A DNA stretch of 64,000 nucleotides, taken from Pisaster brevispinus. Lineage: Eukaryota; Echinodermata; Asteroidea; Forcipulatida; Asteriidae. Location: assembly GCA_023634235.1 (NCBI GenBank), contig JAMKCF010000015.1:11690087-11754086 (forward strand), read 5' to 3'. The notes beneath the pieces were generated by a model. The model searched no databases. It saw nothing but the letters and a program-made list of their open reading frames with translations, and had not been told where the DNA came from. The position numbers were made by a program, and so were the translations under genes. Below, one piece after another: positions 12,110-25,145 of this stretch (within the stretch, counting starts at the first letter, position 1; each line of letters starts with the position of its first letter).

Positions 12110-12935
12110 GCAGTAACCCTGCTAAGAATCCCACATTGAAAACAACGGCTCTTTTCAGAGCCACCACAAGTTCAAAAAAGAGATAAACAACTTGTCTATT
12201 CGTTTCCTACACTCCTATCTTCCTTTTGTTGTCCTATATTTCTGTTTAAATTACGTTTAAATACAAAGTACATAAAGTCTAAAACACTATTGGGGCACTC
12301 ACTGTCCATAAGTAACATCGTTTAAACAAAATTAAAACCACCGACACCCACCATTCTTAATGTTAGACGTCATGGCGATACTCCCGAAACTGTTTCTTGT
12401 TATGGCAAAGGAAACTCAACCGTCCGTGGGGGAGTCTTTTCCCTTTTCCAAAATGGAGGTGGAATTCTATTGATACTGTTTTTATAAGTTGTTTGTTGGT
12501 CCCCCACGTAATGTTTGGGGTATTATTCAATGAAGTTGTTTGTTGAGGGTTGAAATCTGTTTACAAGTCCTTTCTTGCGCTTTTAATTTGTGTTTGTTTT
12601 GTTTTTGTTGTATTTTTCCCTCCCTCCCCTCTTTTCTTTTCGTCTTCAACAAATTACTTCTCAGACAATAATGAGCTGCCAACCGTATTCCGTTAAGCAT
12701 AATTATTTTCTACGATTACTTAGTTTTTCCTATGCTTAAGCAGCTACCTCCATTGTGTCAGCTTTGGCCCCGATGATGACCACTCAAGCGGTTCTGGCGG
12801 GATTTGCCCTGAATGGCCATGAGCAAATCCAATTGCGTCCCCGCCTTTGTCAGGGGCGATCCTTCAACGGGCATCCCAATCCTTTAAGAGGAGCTGCTAT
12901 GCTGGCGACTTGGACCACAACTTTGAAAACAGTAA

Positions 12936-13355
<420 letters not shown>

Positions 13356-14200
13356 GAAACTCGTTTCTACTAAACAAAACGGCTCTTTTCAGAGCCACCA
13401 CTTCTTTAAAGAGATTTTGTAATCATGCCCTGTGTTATCGTTCTCCGTTTTATTTCCTTCAAACTTACAAAAATTGATTTTAACTAGATCCCCTTATTAC
13501 ATAAGTTAGCTTCCTCAACAAGTATAACAGAAAACATGTTTCCAATGTTGAATGTGGCCCCTTTCTGGCATGACTTCAATAGCCTGCTCTATAATTGCAG
13601 ATTCACAGATTATAACTGTAAACTGTTACATTACATCGTTTTTTTTCCTCTTTTTTCTTCTCTTCTTTTCTTTTCAGTGGGTGACTATCACCCCACGCAC
13701 TCACTAGCTCGCCCGCTCGTCCATTATTTTATTCACTTCCATTCATTGTCTGTTAAAAATTGATACATTTTTGTATCCACCCATTTCTTTGGGATTGGCG
13801 CTCTATGTTTTTGTGCATATTTCTTCTTCTTGGGAAATAATCGGTACACTAAAATTAGTATGAATGTAATTTGGTTGGTTTGAACTGGACCAAAGTGAGG
13901 TTCTATTTCGTTTATATTAAAAGTAATAGTAACTGTTTGTTTTCAATGGTTGCCTGCCCAATTCAAACACCCATTTCGGGAAGGGGAAGTTTTGGACCCC
14001 CCCCCCCATACTGGTTGTACAATATTAGAAAATCACCAGACCGCTTCACTGCCCACAGGGTGAGGCGCGAATTGTAACAATGGCCACTGGACACCGGATC
14101 CTCCAGGCGCAGTATAAAGCTAAACGTTCTCCGTTGTACGGGCCATCAGTCTGATTTTGTCTATCAATTCAGTACGCTTCAAATAAACACTCTAGTCACC

Positions 14201-14569
14201 ATGCCTCCTAAAGCAAGTGGAAAGGGACAGAAGAAAGCCGGTAACACCAAGGGTCCACTCCGGACAGACAAGAAGAGGCGACGTCGCCGCAAGGAGAGCT
14301 ACGGAATTTACATCTACAAGGTCATGAAGCAGGTCCATCCCGACACGGGAATTTCGAGCAAGGCGATGTCCATCATGAACAGCTTCGTAAACGATATCTT
14401 CGAGCGCATTGCCGCCGAGTCTTCTCGATTGGCACACTACAACAAGAAATCAACCATCACCAGCCGAGAGGTCCAGACTGCAGTTCGACTCCTTCTCCCC
14501 GGTGAGCTGGCCAAGCACGCTGTCAGTGAGGGCACCAAGGCGGTCACCAAGTACACAACTTCAAAATAA
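14201..14569 (+). CDS. H2B: Histone H2B, copy 3
   Basis: Identical protein to copy 1. TATAAA at 14113, stem-loop 14599-14614. Confidence 0.99.
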   Translation: MPPKASGKGQKKAGNTKGPLRTDKKRRRRRKESYGIYIYKVMKQVHPDTGISSKAMSIMNSFVNDIFERIAAESSRLAHYNKKSTITSREVQTAVRLLLPGELAKHAVSEGTKAVTKYTTSK

Positions 14570-15310
14570 GCTGGCCCGAGGTCATGCATAATCCAAACGG
14601 CTCTTTTCAGAGCCAACACATTTCCCAAAGAGAGATTTAAACATGCGTGTCGTATTGACTTCCCCCGCCATCCCTCCACAGTTTTTATCACATAAAATAA
14701 CATAACATGATTTTATTACAAGAACATTATTTCATGGTGTTACAAGAACCTTAATTTATTAAGATATAACCTTAATTTATGATGAGTAGGTCCTTCCTGC
14801 CGTTTCTTTCCGCTTTTAAAGTTTATAATTTCATATAAAGAAGAAGATAATTATTCGAGTCCAAATCATCTTGAACAATGTTTTAATAAGCTAGTTTATC
14901 ATTTTTTGGCGTTTATAGGCACATGCATTGCTCATTTTAAACTTCTGTTCTTTTTTGGTATTTCCTTCTCTGATTATAGGCAGTTCAAAGGCCACGCTCG
15001 GCTTTCATAAGTTTCTGGATGCAACTGTGACATCGAGTTAAGTGAGGGTCAACACATCCAACTTGAAGGCGTACATACATTTTGGGTAGGTTGCACTTTA
15101 CCTTTCCTTTTTTTTGGGGGGGGGGGGCCGCTGGTTGTCTTGATGCCATACTCTACTTCAACATCACGACAACATTAATTTACACAATTTAAACAAAGAG
15201 AAACAAATTTAATCTAAATATATACACAAACAAACACACACCCAAAAAAACAACAACATGACGTTTGTTTGTCACTTTGGGTCATTGATGTTTTTGCTGT
15301 TGTTGTTGTT

Positions 15311-15343
<33 letters not shown>

Positions 15344-15599
15344 CTTCTCCTTCTTTTCCGTGGGTGGGAACCACAGTAATTATCCCTCAATCGACCAGCG
15401 TGCTGCCGCTGGTCGGCCCCGCCGAGGAGAATGCTCCGCTGACCCCGGACCCCCGGGCGCGTCCATGCGAGGAGAAACCTGATTGGTGCATTCAGGATCC
15501 CCCAGAACGCCATAAGTACCCTCCTGACAGTCCACGGTGTCATTCCCAAGAACTACAACGCTAAGCGTGTCTTTCAGTTTCTTGCTAAGTAAGTAATAA

Positions 15600-15983
<384 letters not shown>

Positions 15984-16921
15984 ATTCATATCTTGCTAGA
16001 CTACTAAACCAAACGGCTCTTACGGAGCCACCACATTAATCCAAAGAGAGATTCTAAACTTGATTGCATTTGTAAGGCCCCGAAGTTAAATTAGAAATTA
16101 TTCCTTATGATTCCTTTCTTTGGTTTCTTCACATGACTTTCTTTTCCATCCAGCTTTTCTTTTTAAAACATAAACAAGCGGGTTTATCACTTCATTAAAA
16201 AAAGTCCTACAGAGAACAGAAAAACATTAAATTTTGTTGCTACTCGTTAAAAAACACCAAAAAACCAAGGTGAAAACAACGTCTGCGAAATATTAACGAA
16301 CGAAATTGCTTAGCACACCCAACCCCATGCAACAACAAGGTGAAAAATATAATCTGGAGAGAGGCTCTATCCTCTTTTTATGTCTCGATCCATTAATCTT
16401 TGTATTTCCGCCTTTCTTTCCTAAACCCCGCTGTTTTGTTTTATTCAGTATTTTCCCCCTTCTCTAATTCCGCAAACCGCCCGTAGCGTGTGTGTGTGTA
16501 CACACAGTACATCACACACATGTTGTTTCTATGTACAATTTTTATGCGTAATGAGCATCCCACAGCGAGTACTGTGTTGTGTTTTGCGTGTTTGCAATGT
16601 CCATTGTCTTAACGCGCGCGAAAACAAAAATAGACACGCGCGACAAACACTTCCCACCCAGGCAACACTGTACAACGTCAACATAAACTCAGAATTCACA
16701 TGTACTTGCGTATAGCATGCGTTAACACTTGGTTGTATTGCAGTTTTCGTGCAAGCGCTTGCTTTGTGTACAATCAGAGTTGCGGTATATTTTGCACCCC
16801 CAATGTTTCCCGTGTGTGGCGAGTTGGCAAAAAGTAACAGCGCCCTCTTGTGGCACCATGGCATCTCGTGTGACTCGTGTCATTGCGGAGGCTGCATTAT
16901 TCTTGGGAAAACTTTGTGAGT

Positions 16922-16982
16922 ATCGCTTCTCGGCCTTTTGGCTAAGATCATGTGTAGTATCTGTTCTTTTCAGAATAATATC
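16922..16982 (+). pseudogene. U2 snRNA copy 3, 5' fragment (nt 1-61)
   Basis: U2 nucleotides 1-61 followed directly by the 5' end of a Utopia-like element. Nucleotides 39-61 recur after the element at 21460-21482 and again at 26891, defining a 23-bp target-site duplication. Confidence 0.92.
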
Positions 16983-17016
16983 CCTGGAATATACCCGGAA
17001 TATACCTGATATGCTG
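16983..17016 (+). mobile_element. Utopia-like element, 34-bp 5' terminus remnant
   Basis: Identical to the first 34 bp of the full-length element at 21483. It then breaks into inverted H4 sequence at 17017. This is what remains of the 5' end of the first element inserted in this U2. Confidence 0.85.
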
Positions 17017-17041
17017 TTCCACCTTTACCGCGACCAGACAT
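17017..17041 (-). pseudogene. Histone H4 5' fragment, inverted
   Basis: The first 25 nt of H4 coding sequence (start codon at 17041-17039 on -), cut off at the inversion breakpoint. The H4 upstream region continues to 17269. Confidence 0.9.
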
Positions 17042-17269
17042 ACTTGTGCAGAGCAGAGAGTAGTTACACAAAGAAAAGAGATTTTCTGGCTGACCAGAGC
17101 GAATGACTCGGTCAGCCGAAACTTGGATATTTTAGGCAAGCGTTGCGGACGTGGGCGTCGAATCCATCCATGATTTGTTGACAAACAAAACAAACTCAAG
17201 ACAATCTCAGCAAAACAAAAGTTGAAAATCAAACCTGACTTTTTTTTTATTGATTTCCCCAAGAGGGGA

Positions 17270-17421
17270 GTGTGGGCCGATCCCGGCAGTAGTGCAAAAC
17301 CGGGCCAACCCGTGGCCAGGACGGGGCAAGCCCCTCTTCCATGGCCGATCATCCAAAAATCAGATTAATATACTTGCTGCTCGATGAGCAGCATTTCAGA
17401 TATTATTCTGAAAAGAACAGA
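17270..17421 (-). pseudogene. U2 snRNA 3' fragment, inverted (nt 39-190)
   Basis: Exact reverse complement of U2 nucleotides 39-190, joined to the 3' end of the inverted element just as in the forward insertions. Confidence 0.92.
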
Positions 17422-19698
17422 GTGCTTAATTTATTGAAACTTCGTTCAAAAAGGTTTACAAACAGTTAATAAAATGGTACTCTAAAGGAGTTTTAAAAGA
17501 AAAGTAATTAAGAAAGGCATACAAGAATTCTCCACTAAGTAAGCAAAAATAGAAATAACAATATTAAAAGTAAGCCGCCAAACCAAGAAAGGAACTTAAA
17601 GATCAACTAAGCAGACTTCACAATGTAGACACCGCCCCAGCAATGCAGAAATAAAAGATAAGTCAAATTAATACACCAAGCGTTGAAAATAAACATGTAG
17701 GTGTAAAAACGTGACAGATCAAATGAAATCAGCATCACAAGGGCAGACAACAAGGTGAAAAAGTGGAAACATTAAATAAAGAAGAAGTTAAGTCTGCGGC
17801 CCAAGAGACATGAGGCCCGCAACAGACCACATAAATACATCCTGCGTTAAAAATTCAAACAGGTGGATGTAAATACATGGAAAGTAACGGAGCACCCCGT
17901 CCAGAGGGCGCACAAAAATAACAACGTAATCACTAAATAATGCAGTTAGGTAAACAGGAGTACATGATAATCCGATCAGACTACACAATGCAATTAGGGT
18001 CCATAATGCAGAGGACAAAAGACAAACCAAGTAAATACACCAGGCGCTGAAAAACAACAAGTAGGCGTAAATACATGGCATGTCAAATGAAAACAACATC
18101 ACGAAACCCAAACCACAATGTGAAAAGGAAAATTATTATTAAAAAATTGAAGGTAAGGCTGGGACCCAGAAGGCAGAGAGTCCGCGACAAAAACCATATA
18201 AAAAACATCCTGCGTTAAAACAAAAACAGGTGGATGTAGATACATGGAAAGTCGCAGAGTACCCAAGCTAAAGGGCTTCCAGAACAAACAGCGAAATGAA
18301 CCAAAAATGCAATTGAGAAGTAAATAATGCATGAAGGAAATGTTGCCCAACAGACAGGGAATCCGCAACACGTCACATAAATACACCCTGCGTTATAGTG
18401 AAAACAGGCGGATGTAAATAAGTGACAAGTCACAAAAAACCCGTCTGAAGGACTCAAAGCAAAATAAAAAACAATTGAAAAGCAAAAGGCAAGATAACCG
18501 AACTGAAGTAAACACTGGTGCCCACCGGACAGGGAGACCGCAACGAACCACCTAAATACATCCTGCGTTACACTGTAAGCAGATGGATGTAAATAAAAGG
18601 CAAATCACGGGGCCCCCGACCGAAGAACACACAGCAAATGCAATCAGATAAATGAAGCAAATGTTGAAGACCAAAAACAACTGCTGACCGGCGAAAAGGG
18701 GCCACGCGCAAAGCCAAAGTGATACATCCGAGGTTAAACTTGAAAGCAAGGTGATTGGAAAGGTAAACAAAGGTGGATGTAAGACAGAGGCTGAGCACAT
18801 GTACCAAAGTTCACCGGCCGAGCAGAAGATAACAACAAAAAGCAGTGGTGGTTCCAGCTGACCGGAGGCACATAGAGTTCATTGTTCATGAAGATGTGGT
18901 CAGCTGGGCAAGGAATGGCCGTTGCACGGCGGAGCCACAGCCTGGAAGTGGCCGGGGCAGAATACAAAGGAAACCGTCCAGACCGCAGACAGGGTGGCAA
19001 CCGCCGTAGCAACAGCCATGGCAGTAAATTATTCCGGTGTGAGAGAGTTCATTGTTCATGAGATGGCAAGTATTCCAGTGGTAAAATCCAAAGGTCCAGA
19101 GGAAAAAGTTCCAAGAAATGGTAGGCTGGCTGGCAAGTCAAAGTCGGGGATAGGGCGGCCATGGCTAGTCCTGGTACTGCCGATGGCCGCTGACGTGTTC
19201 GATGTAAATGTCCCTGGAGCCCTTGATGGCATCAATGCAGAGCAGACGTCTCATCAAGGGGCGGTAGCGCCTGGAGATGCCGAGGCGTCCAAGGGCTCTC
19301 TCGTTGCCTTGGTACCATGAACCGAGAGAGCCAACAGCAAATCCAAACACCTCGACATCCTTCCCGTCGGCCGCCAAAGCTTGCTTGAGGTCAGCATACT
19401 TGGTGACTTTGGCAGCAGCGGCGGTCTTCAAAGCATCACGGTCGTTGTCGAAAGGGCAGCATACATCGATGATGGTGATCTTGTTCCCTTCGATGACCGT
19501 GATGTCCGGGCGCTCCCGAGGGTGGGGGTCTCCAGGGACGTGTTGGTCGACATAAACTTGTCCATGACGGATGGCAGACTTGATGCGGTCCTGGACAAGA
19601 TTATGCCGACGTCGGATAGGCACCATGTTCGGCCGGCAGTGGTTCAGAACATGGGGCAGTGTCTCTTCGGGTCGGCCGCAGCGGCGACACGCTGAGTT
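17422..19698 (-). mobile_element. Utopia-like element, inverted 3' portion
   Basis: Carries the complete 3' UTR with its hairpin array and the last part of the ORF (remnant 19165-19698 on -). It is cut at the inversion breakpoint within the zinc-knuckle coding region. Differences from both the full-length and the unit-2 copies mark a third sublineage. Confidence 0.9.
19165..19698 (-). pseudogene. RLE retrotransposon ORF, C-terminal fragment, inverted
   Basis: About 177 codons from the ACRRCG zinc-knuckle region to the stop, open throughout. It includes the RPDITVIEGNK...IDVCCPF endonuclease core. No start of its own. Confidence 0.88.
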
Positions 19699-19699
19699 A

Positions 19700-21459
19700 C
19701 AGTACCAGGACTAGCCATGGCCGCCCTATCCCCGACTTTGACTTGCCAGCCAGCCTACCATTTCTTGGAACTTTTTCCTCTGGACCTTTGGATTTTACCA
19801 CTGGAATACTTGCCATCTCATGAACAATGAACTCTCTCACACCGGAATAATTTACTGCCATGGCTGTTGCTACGGCGGTTGCCACCCTGTCTGCGGTCTG
19901 GACGGTTTCCTTTGTATTCTGCCCCGGCCACTTCCAGGCTGTGGCTCCGCCGTGCAACGGCCATTCCTTGCCCAGCTGACCACATCTTCATGAACAATGA
20001 ACTCTATGTGCCTCCGGTCAGCTGGAACCACCACTGCTTTTTGTTGTTATCTTCTGCTCGGCCGGTGAACTTTGGTATATGTGCTCAGCCTCTGTCTTAC
20101 ATCCACCTTTGTTTACCTTTCCAATCACCTTGCTTTCAAGTTTAACTTCGGATGTATCACTTTGGCTTTGCGCGTGGCCCCCTTTTCGCCGGTCAGCAGT
20201 TGTTTTTGGTCTTCAACATTTGCTTCATTTATCTGATTGCATTTGCTGTGTGTTCTTCGGTCGGGGGCCCCGTGATTTGCCTTTTATTTACATCCATCTG
20301 CTTACAGTGTAACGCAGGATGTATTTAGGTGGTTCGTTGCGGTCTCCCTGTCCGGTGGGCACCAGTGTTTACTTCAGTTCGGTTATCTTGCCTTTTGCTT
20401 TTCAATTGTTTTTTATTTTGCTTTGAGTCCTTCAGACGGGTTTTTTGTGACTTGTCACTTATTTACATCCGCCTGTTTTCACTATAACGCAGGGTGTATT
20501 TATGTGACGTGTTGCGGACTCCCTGTCTGTTGGGCAACATTTCCTTCATGCATTATTTACTTCTCAATTGCATTTTTGGTTCATTTCGCTGTTTGTTCTG
20601 GAAGCCCTTTAGCTTGGGTACTCTGCGACTTTCCATGTATCTACATCCACCTGTTTTTGTTTTAACGCAGGATGTTTTTTATATGGTTTTTGTCGCGGAC
20701 TCTCTGCCTTCTGGGTCCCAGCCTTACCTTCAATTTTTTTAATAATGATTTTCCTTTTCACATTGTGGTTTGGGTTTCGTGATGTTGTTTTCATTTGACA
20801 TGCCATGTATTTACGCCTACTTGTTGTTTTTCAGCGCCTGGTGTATTTACTTGGTTTGTCTTTTGTCCTCTGCATTATGGACCCTAATTGCATTGTGTAG
20901 TCTGATCGGATTATCATGTACTCCTGTTTACCTAACTGCATTATTTAGTGATTACGTTGTTATTTTTGTGCGCCCTCTGGACGGGGTGCTCCGTTACTTT
21001 CCATGTATTTACATCCACCTGTTTGAATTTTTAACGCAGGATGTATTTATGTGGTCTGTTGCGGGCCTCATGTCTCTTGGGCGGCAGACTTAACTTCTTC
21101 TTTATTTAATGTTTCCACTTTTTCACCTTGTTGTCTGCCCTTGTGATGCTGATTTCATTTGATCTGTCACGTTTTTACACCTACATGTTTATTTTCAACG
21201 CTTGGTGTATTAATTTGACTTATCTTTTATTTCTGCATTGCTGGGGCGGTGACTACATTGTGAAGTCTGCTTAGTTGATCTTTAAGTTCCTTTCTTGGTT
21301 TGGCGGCTTACTTTTAATATTGCTATTTCTATTTTTGCTTACTTAGTGGAGAATTCTTGTATGCCTTTCTTAATTACTTTTCTTTTAAAACTCCTTTAGA
21401 GTACCATTTTATTAACTGTTTGTAAACCTTTTTGAACGAAGTTTCAATAAATTAAGCAC
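19700..21459 (+). mobile_element. Utopia-like element, forward 3' UTR fragment
   Basis: Starts 15 bp before the ORF stop (TAG at 19712-19714) and runs through the whole 3' UTR to the element terminus. It is followed by U2 nt 39-61 and then by the full-length element. Nearly identical to the full-length copy's 3' UTR. Confidence 0.92.
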
Positions 21460-21482
21460 TCTGTTCTTTTCAGAATAATATC
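21460..21482 (+). repeat. 23-bp U2 target-site duplication between two elements
   Basis: U2 nucleotides 39-61 alone separate one element's 3' end from the next element's 5' end. The same 23 bp end the 5' U2 part (16960-16982) and begin the 3' U2 part (26891-26913). Confidence 0.9.
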
Positions 21483-21596
21483 CCTGGAATATACCCGGAA
21501 TATACCTGATATGCTGCTCATCCTGAAATACTGCTCACCCATATAGTCCCTTAGTTCCAGTGCAACCAAAGCGATCCGAAGAGTGGCCAACATCTC

Positions 21597-24500
21597 ATGG
21601 ATAATGCTTGCTCGGATTTATCCGAGCATAACATGAGTGAGGCCACTCAGGCGTTACCTGCTCATTGTGCCGTATGCTCGAAATCATTCTCCACGATTTC
21701 GGGCTTGCGCCGGCACATGGGCAGGATGCATCGCCATCCATCTATCACACCTACCAGTGAAGCAGAGCTGATGGAGACTGTTGATCAGATCTTCATGTAC
21801 CCGCTTTCTGATGCCTGGACCTGCGCCGTCTGCAGAGACAACTTTTTCAACCAACAGACACTGAAAAGGCATCAGAAGCGGTCACATCCGACAGTCTCCA
21901 TTAGCTATACTTACCAGTGCCGTGACTGTCGGCAGGAATTTGACAATGCGAGGAGAGCTGCTGCCCACTACCAGCATCATAAGAAAGCAGCCTCCTCGCA
22001 GTGTTCATCAGTACGTACTACCCAGCCTCCTGCCGACCCTCCAAGAGTACCGCCTCTTCAACCCCACACTCCACCGTCCACATCAACTTCACCACGGCCA
22101 CTGTTTGGTACTCCACCGCCACGTCTCGCTCCAGCAAACCCTCCACGGTCTCCGTCTCCACCACCAACAACACCGCGGTCACCAACTCCTCCTCCACGGT
22201 CTCCTACCCCGCCACGGTCACCCACTCCACCTCCACCAGCACCAGTGCAGCAAGCCACGCCCCCGGTTCACGCTCCAGCGCCCACTGTGCATACTGATGA
22301 GGCCGATCCATCCCAGGCGCTTCCCACAGCCCAATCTGCAGTGGATGGCTGGCTTGACGAGCTTTCACGCGCTGATGATTTCGCACAGTTTGAGTCAGTA
22401 TGTGATCGCTTTGTTGAGTCTGCCTCTGCTGCGGGGAGGGCCCCAAGGAATGCCTCTCCTTCACGACGTCAACCTCAACCCCACCGTCAACAACAACAAC
22501 AACATCGACATCAACCTCGTCACCGTGGGCCGGAGTTCGATGTTCAGGAGGCCAGTCGCCTGCAGAAACTTTACCGGACCAGCAAGAAAAGAGCCATGCG
22601 AACCGTGCTTGATGGTTCCGATGTAAAGTTCTGCGGGCCCGAGTCGGTGCTGACTGATTTCTTCAAGAACGTATTTTCCACCCGTACAGTGGATAAAGAA
22701 GTCATCAGCATCGACACTGGCGTCTTGTTCCCGAACTCCGCCCAGGCCCGCGAGTCCGGCCCAGACCTCATCCGCCCCGTCAGCCAGAAGGAGGTCTCTC
22801 TTCGTCTGGGCCGGATGAGCAACTCCGCACCAGGGAAGGATCGACTTGAATATCGCCACATCCGACAAGCCGACGGCGCCTTCCGTGTCACCGTGGCGAT
22901 ATTCAATCGATGTCTCCGGGAAAGCCGTGTTCCCTCTTCTTGGAAGTCAGCCACGACCGTCCTAATACACAAGAAGGGGGAGCCTACTGACCCGGGGAAC
23001 TTCCGACCCATCGCCCTCCAGTCCTGCCTCTACAAGCTACTGATGGCAATCCTTTCGGACAGAATCACCAAGTGGGCCCTGGACCACGGAGCCATCAGCA
23101 GCGCCCAGAAGAGTGCCCGCCCTGGCGAAGGCTGCTATGAACATTCATTTCTTTTGTCATCTATCGTGAAGGACGCCCGAAGGAACCAAAAGTCTCTACA
23201 CATCGCTTGGTTAGACCTCGCCAACGCCTTCGGTAGTGTCCCTCACGATGCGATCTTCACTGTGCTTGCCACCATTGGGGCCCCGGAGGGCCTCATCTCT
23301 CTTCTCCGGGATGTATACACCGGGGCAAGCACAGACTTCCTGATCCCAAGTGGCCGAACTGATGAAGTGCCCATCTGCTCTGGAGTCAAGCAAGGATGTC
23401 CAATATCTCCGATCCTCTTCAACTTGACTCTGGAGCTCATCATCAGATCGGTCACCATAGCAGCCTCCGCCAACAACTCCGCCCCTGTCGTCCATGGACA
23501 AGCCATCTCCATCCTGGCCTACGCTGATGATCTGGTCATCATGAGTAAATCCGCTGATGGTCTTCAACGCCTGCTCAACACGGCAACCATCATGGCTGAC
23601 AAGCTCCGGCTCAAGTTCAAGCCCCAGAAGTGCGCCTCACTATCCTTAGAATGCCGTAAGCGCCCCGTGGTTCAGCCAGTCGAGTTTCTCGTTCAGGGCA
23701 GGAATATTCCTGCCTTGTCCGAGGAACAACACTACCGCTACCTTGGGGTGCCCATCGGCTTCTACCGCTTGAATGAGAGTTTGGAGTCTTTGGCAGTCAA
23801 GATGGTTGATGATCTTCAGCGGATTGACTCATCTCTCCTCGCTCCCTGGCAGAAGCTGGACGCATACCGCACATTCATCCAGCCATGTGCGGCCTACACC
23901 CTACGCGCCGGCGACTGCCAGAAGAAACACCTAAAGAAGCTGAGAGGAGAGCTGGTGAGGATTTCTCGGAAAGTCTGCAACCTTCCGACCCGGGCCACAA
24001 CAAACTTCGTGTTTGCTGATCGCCGTGTTGGTGGCCTGGGTTTCATCGACCTGAACATTGATGCGGACATCCAAACCGTAACGCAGGCTGTCCGAATGTT
24101 ATCCTCACCAGACGACACGACCAGATCCATCGCTAGCGCCCAGCTCTCTTCCGTCGTCCACAGGACCATCCATCGCCCCCCGACGGCGGAAGAGATCGAC
24201 TTGTTCCTGACCGGCTCCATGGACGGCGACCTCGCCAATTCTGGAAATAGCGGGCAAATCTCTACCCTCTGGTCCCGGGCCCGTGCAGCAGCAAGGCGGC
24301 TGAAGATCTCCTTCACTGGGTGCCTCTCTGGTTCAGTGCTCACAAAGACTTCAACTGGATCAGAGATTAGCCCCAAAGCCATCACCACCGCCTTGCGTGC
24401 TGCATCCCGCGAGCAATATTCCAACAAGTTGCTCGCCCTCCCGGACCAGGGGAAGGTTGCCCGCTCCCTCAACTGTGACAGCTACATCAACGGGTCCTCG

Positions 24501-25145
24501 TGGATGCCATCCGGCAACTTCATCCGCTTCTGCGATTGGCGCTTCATCCACAGGGCCCGTTTGAACTGTTTGCCAACCAACGCAGCGGCGAAACGCTGGA
24601 ACCCTGGAACCAACTCAGCGTGTCGCCGCTGCGGCCGACCCGAAGAGACACTGCCCCATGTTCTGAACCACTGCCGGCCGAACATGGTGCCTATCCGACG
24701 TCGGCATAATCTTGTCCAGGACCGCATCAAGTCTGCCATCCGTCATGGACAAGTTTATGTCGACCAACACGTCCCTGGAGACCCCCACCCTCGGGAGCGC
24801 CCGGACATCACGGTCATCGAAGGGAACAAGATCACCATCATCGATGTATGCTGCCCTTTCGACAACGACCGTGATGCTTTGAAGACCGCCGCTGCTGCCA
24901 AAGTCACCAAGTATGCTGACCTCAAGCAAGCTTTGGCGGCCGACGGGAAGGATGTCGAGGTGTTTGGATTTGCTGTTGGCTCTCTCGGTTCATGGTACCA
25001 AGGCAACGAGAGAGCCCTTGGACGCCTCGGCATCTCCAGGCGCTACCGCCCCTTGATGAGACGTCTGCTCTGCATTGATGCCATCAAGGGCTCTAGGGAC
25101 ATTTACATCGAACACGTCAGCGGCCATCGGCAGTACCAGGACTAG
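21597..25145 (+). CDS. RLE-type non-LTR retrotransposon polyprotein (endonuclease/reverse transcriptase)
   Basis: A 1182-residue protein expected to cut U2 DNA and prime reverse transcription there. Three C2H2 fingers (C24/C27/H40/H45; C76/C79/H92/H97; C108/C111/H124/H128) probably bind target DNA. A Pro-rich linker (about 145-235) and a Gln/His run (about 292-312) follow. The reverse transcriptase spans about 400-700, with motif A WLDLANAFGS (D540), GVKQGCPISP and the catalytic YADD (642-645). A CCHC knuckle (C1009, C1012, H1021, C1026) precedes the endonuclease core RPD (D1070), IDV (D1083) and a Lys at 1102 or 1105. All catalytic residues are present and no frameshift is seen, so the copy may be competent. 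The ATG at 21597 is the first in frame before finger 1. Confidence 0.93.
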   Translation: MDNACSDLSEHNMSEATQALPAHCAVCSKSFSTISGLRRHMGRMHRHPSITPTSEAELMETVDQIFMYPLSDAWTCAVCRDNFFNQQTLKRHQKRSHPTVSISYTYQCRDCRQEFDNARRAAAHYQHHKKAASSQCSSVRTTQPPADPPRVPPLQPHTPPSTSTSPRPLFGTPPPRLAPANPPRSPSPPPTTPRSPTPPPRSPTPPRSPTPPPPAPVQQATPPVHAPAPTVHTDEADPSQALPTAQSAVDGWLDELSRADDFAQFESVCDRFVESASAAGRAPRNASPSRRQPQPHRQQQQQHRHQPRHRGPEFDVQEASRLQKLYRTSKKRAMRTVLDGSDVKFCGPESVLTDFFKNVFSTRTVDKEVISIDTGVLFPNSAQARESGPDLIRPVSQKEVSLRLGRMSNSAPGKDRLEYRHIRQADGAFRVTVAIFNRCLRESRVPSSWKSATTVLIHKKGEPTDPGNFRPIALQSCLYKLLMAILSDRITKWALDHGAISSAQKSARPGEGCYEHSFLLSSIVKDARRNQKSLHIAWLDLANAFGSVPHDAIFTVLATIGAPEGLISLLRDVYTGASTDFLIPSGRTDEVPICSGVKQGCPISPILFNLTLELIIRSVTIAASANNSAPVVHGQAISILAYADDLVIMSKSADGLQRLLNTATIMADKLRLKFKPQKCASLSLECRKRPVVQPVEFLVQGRNIPALSEEQHYRYLGVPIGFYRLNESLESLAVKMVDDLQRIDSSLLAPWQKLDAYRTFIQPCAAYTLRAGDCQKKHLKKLRGELVRISRKVCNLPTRATTNFVFADRRVGGLGFIDLNIDADIQTVTQAVRMLSSPDDTTRSIASAQLSSVVHRTIHRPPTAEEIDLFLTGSMDGDLANSGNSGQISTLWSRARAAARRLKISFTGCLSGSVLTKTSTGSEISPKAITTALRAASREQYSNKLLALPDQGKVARSLNCDSYINGSSWMPSGNFIRFCDWRFIHRARLNCLPTNAAAKRWNPGTNSACRRCGRPEETLPHVLNHCRPNMVPIRRRHNLVQDRIKSAIRHGQVYVDQHVPGDPHPRERPDITVIEGNKITIIDVCCPFDNDRDALKTAAAAKVTKYADLKQALAADGKDVEVFGFAVGSLGSWYQGNERALGRLGISRRYRPLMRRLLCIDAIKGSRDIYIEHVSGHRQYQD

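Larger units (their letters stand above)
17017..19698 (-). other. Inverted segment: element 3' part + U2 3' part + H4 5' region
   Basis: Reverse complement of a contiguous stretch equivalent to 24612-27296. In order it holds H4 codons 1-8 (17017-17041), the H4 promoter, U2 nt 39-190 and the 3' part of a Utopia-like element. Its private bases (a GGATTC in place of GGTTTC near the H4 promoter; CCTCGG in the 3' UTR) differ from the neighbouring forward copy, so it was copied from another repeat unit or has since diverged. With the following forward copy it forms an inverted repeat with arms 17399-19179 and 19700-21482. Confidence 0.88.

Noticed and set aside
17017..19698. Inverted segment as an assembly artefact
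   Set aside because: Kept as real because it has private variants absent from adjacent copies and clean single-base breakpoints, but only spanning reads can settle it.
21684..22258. Antisense and alternate-frame ORFs over the finger and Pro-rich region
   Set aside because: Overlap the real 1182-codon frame and have low-complexity composition.
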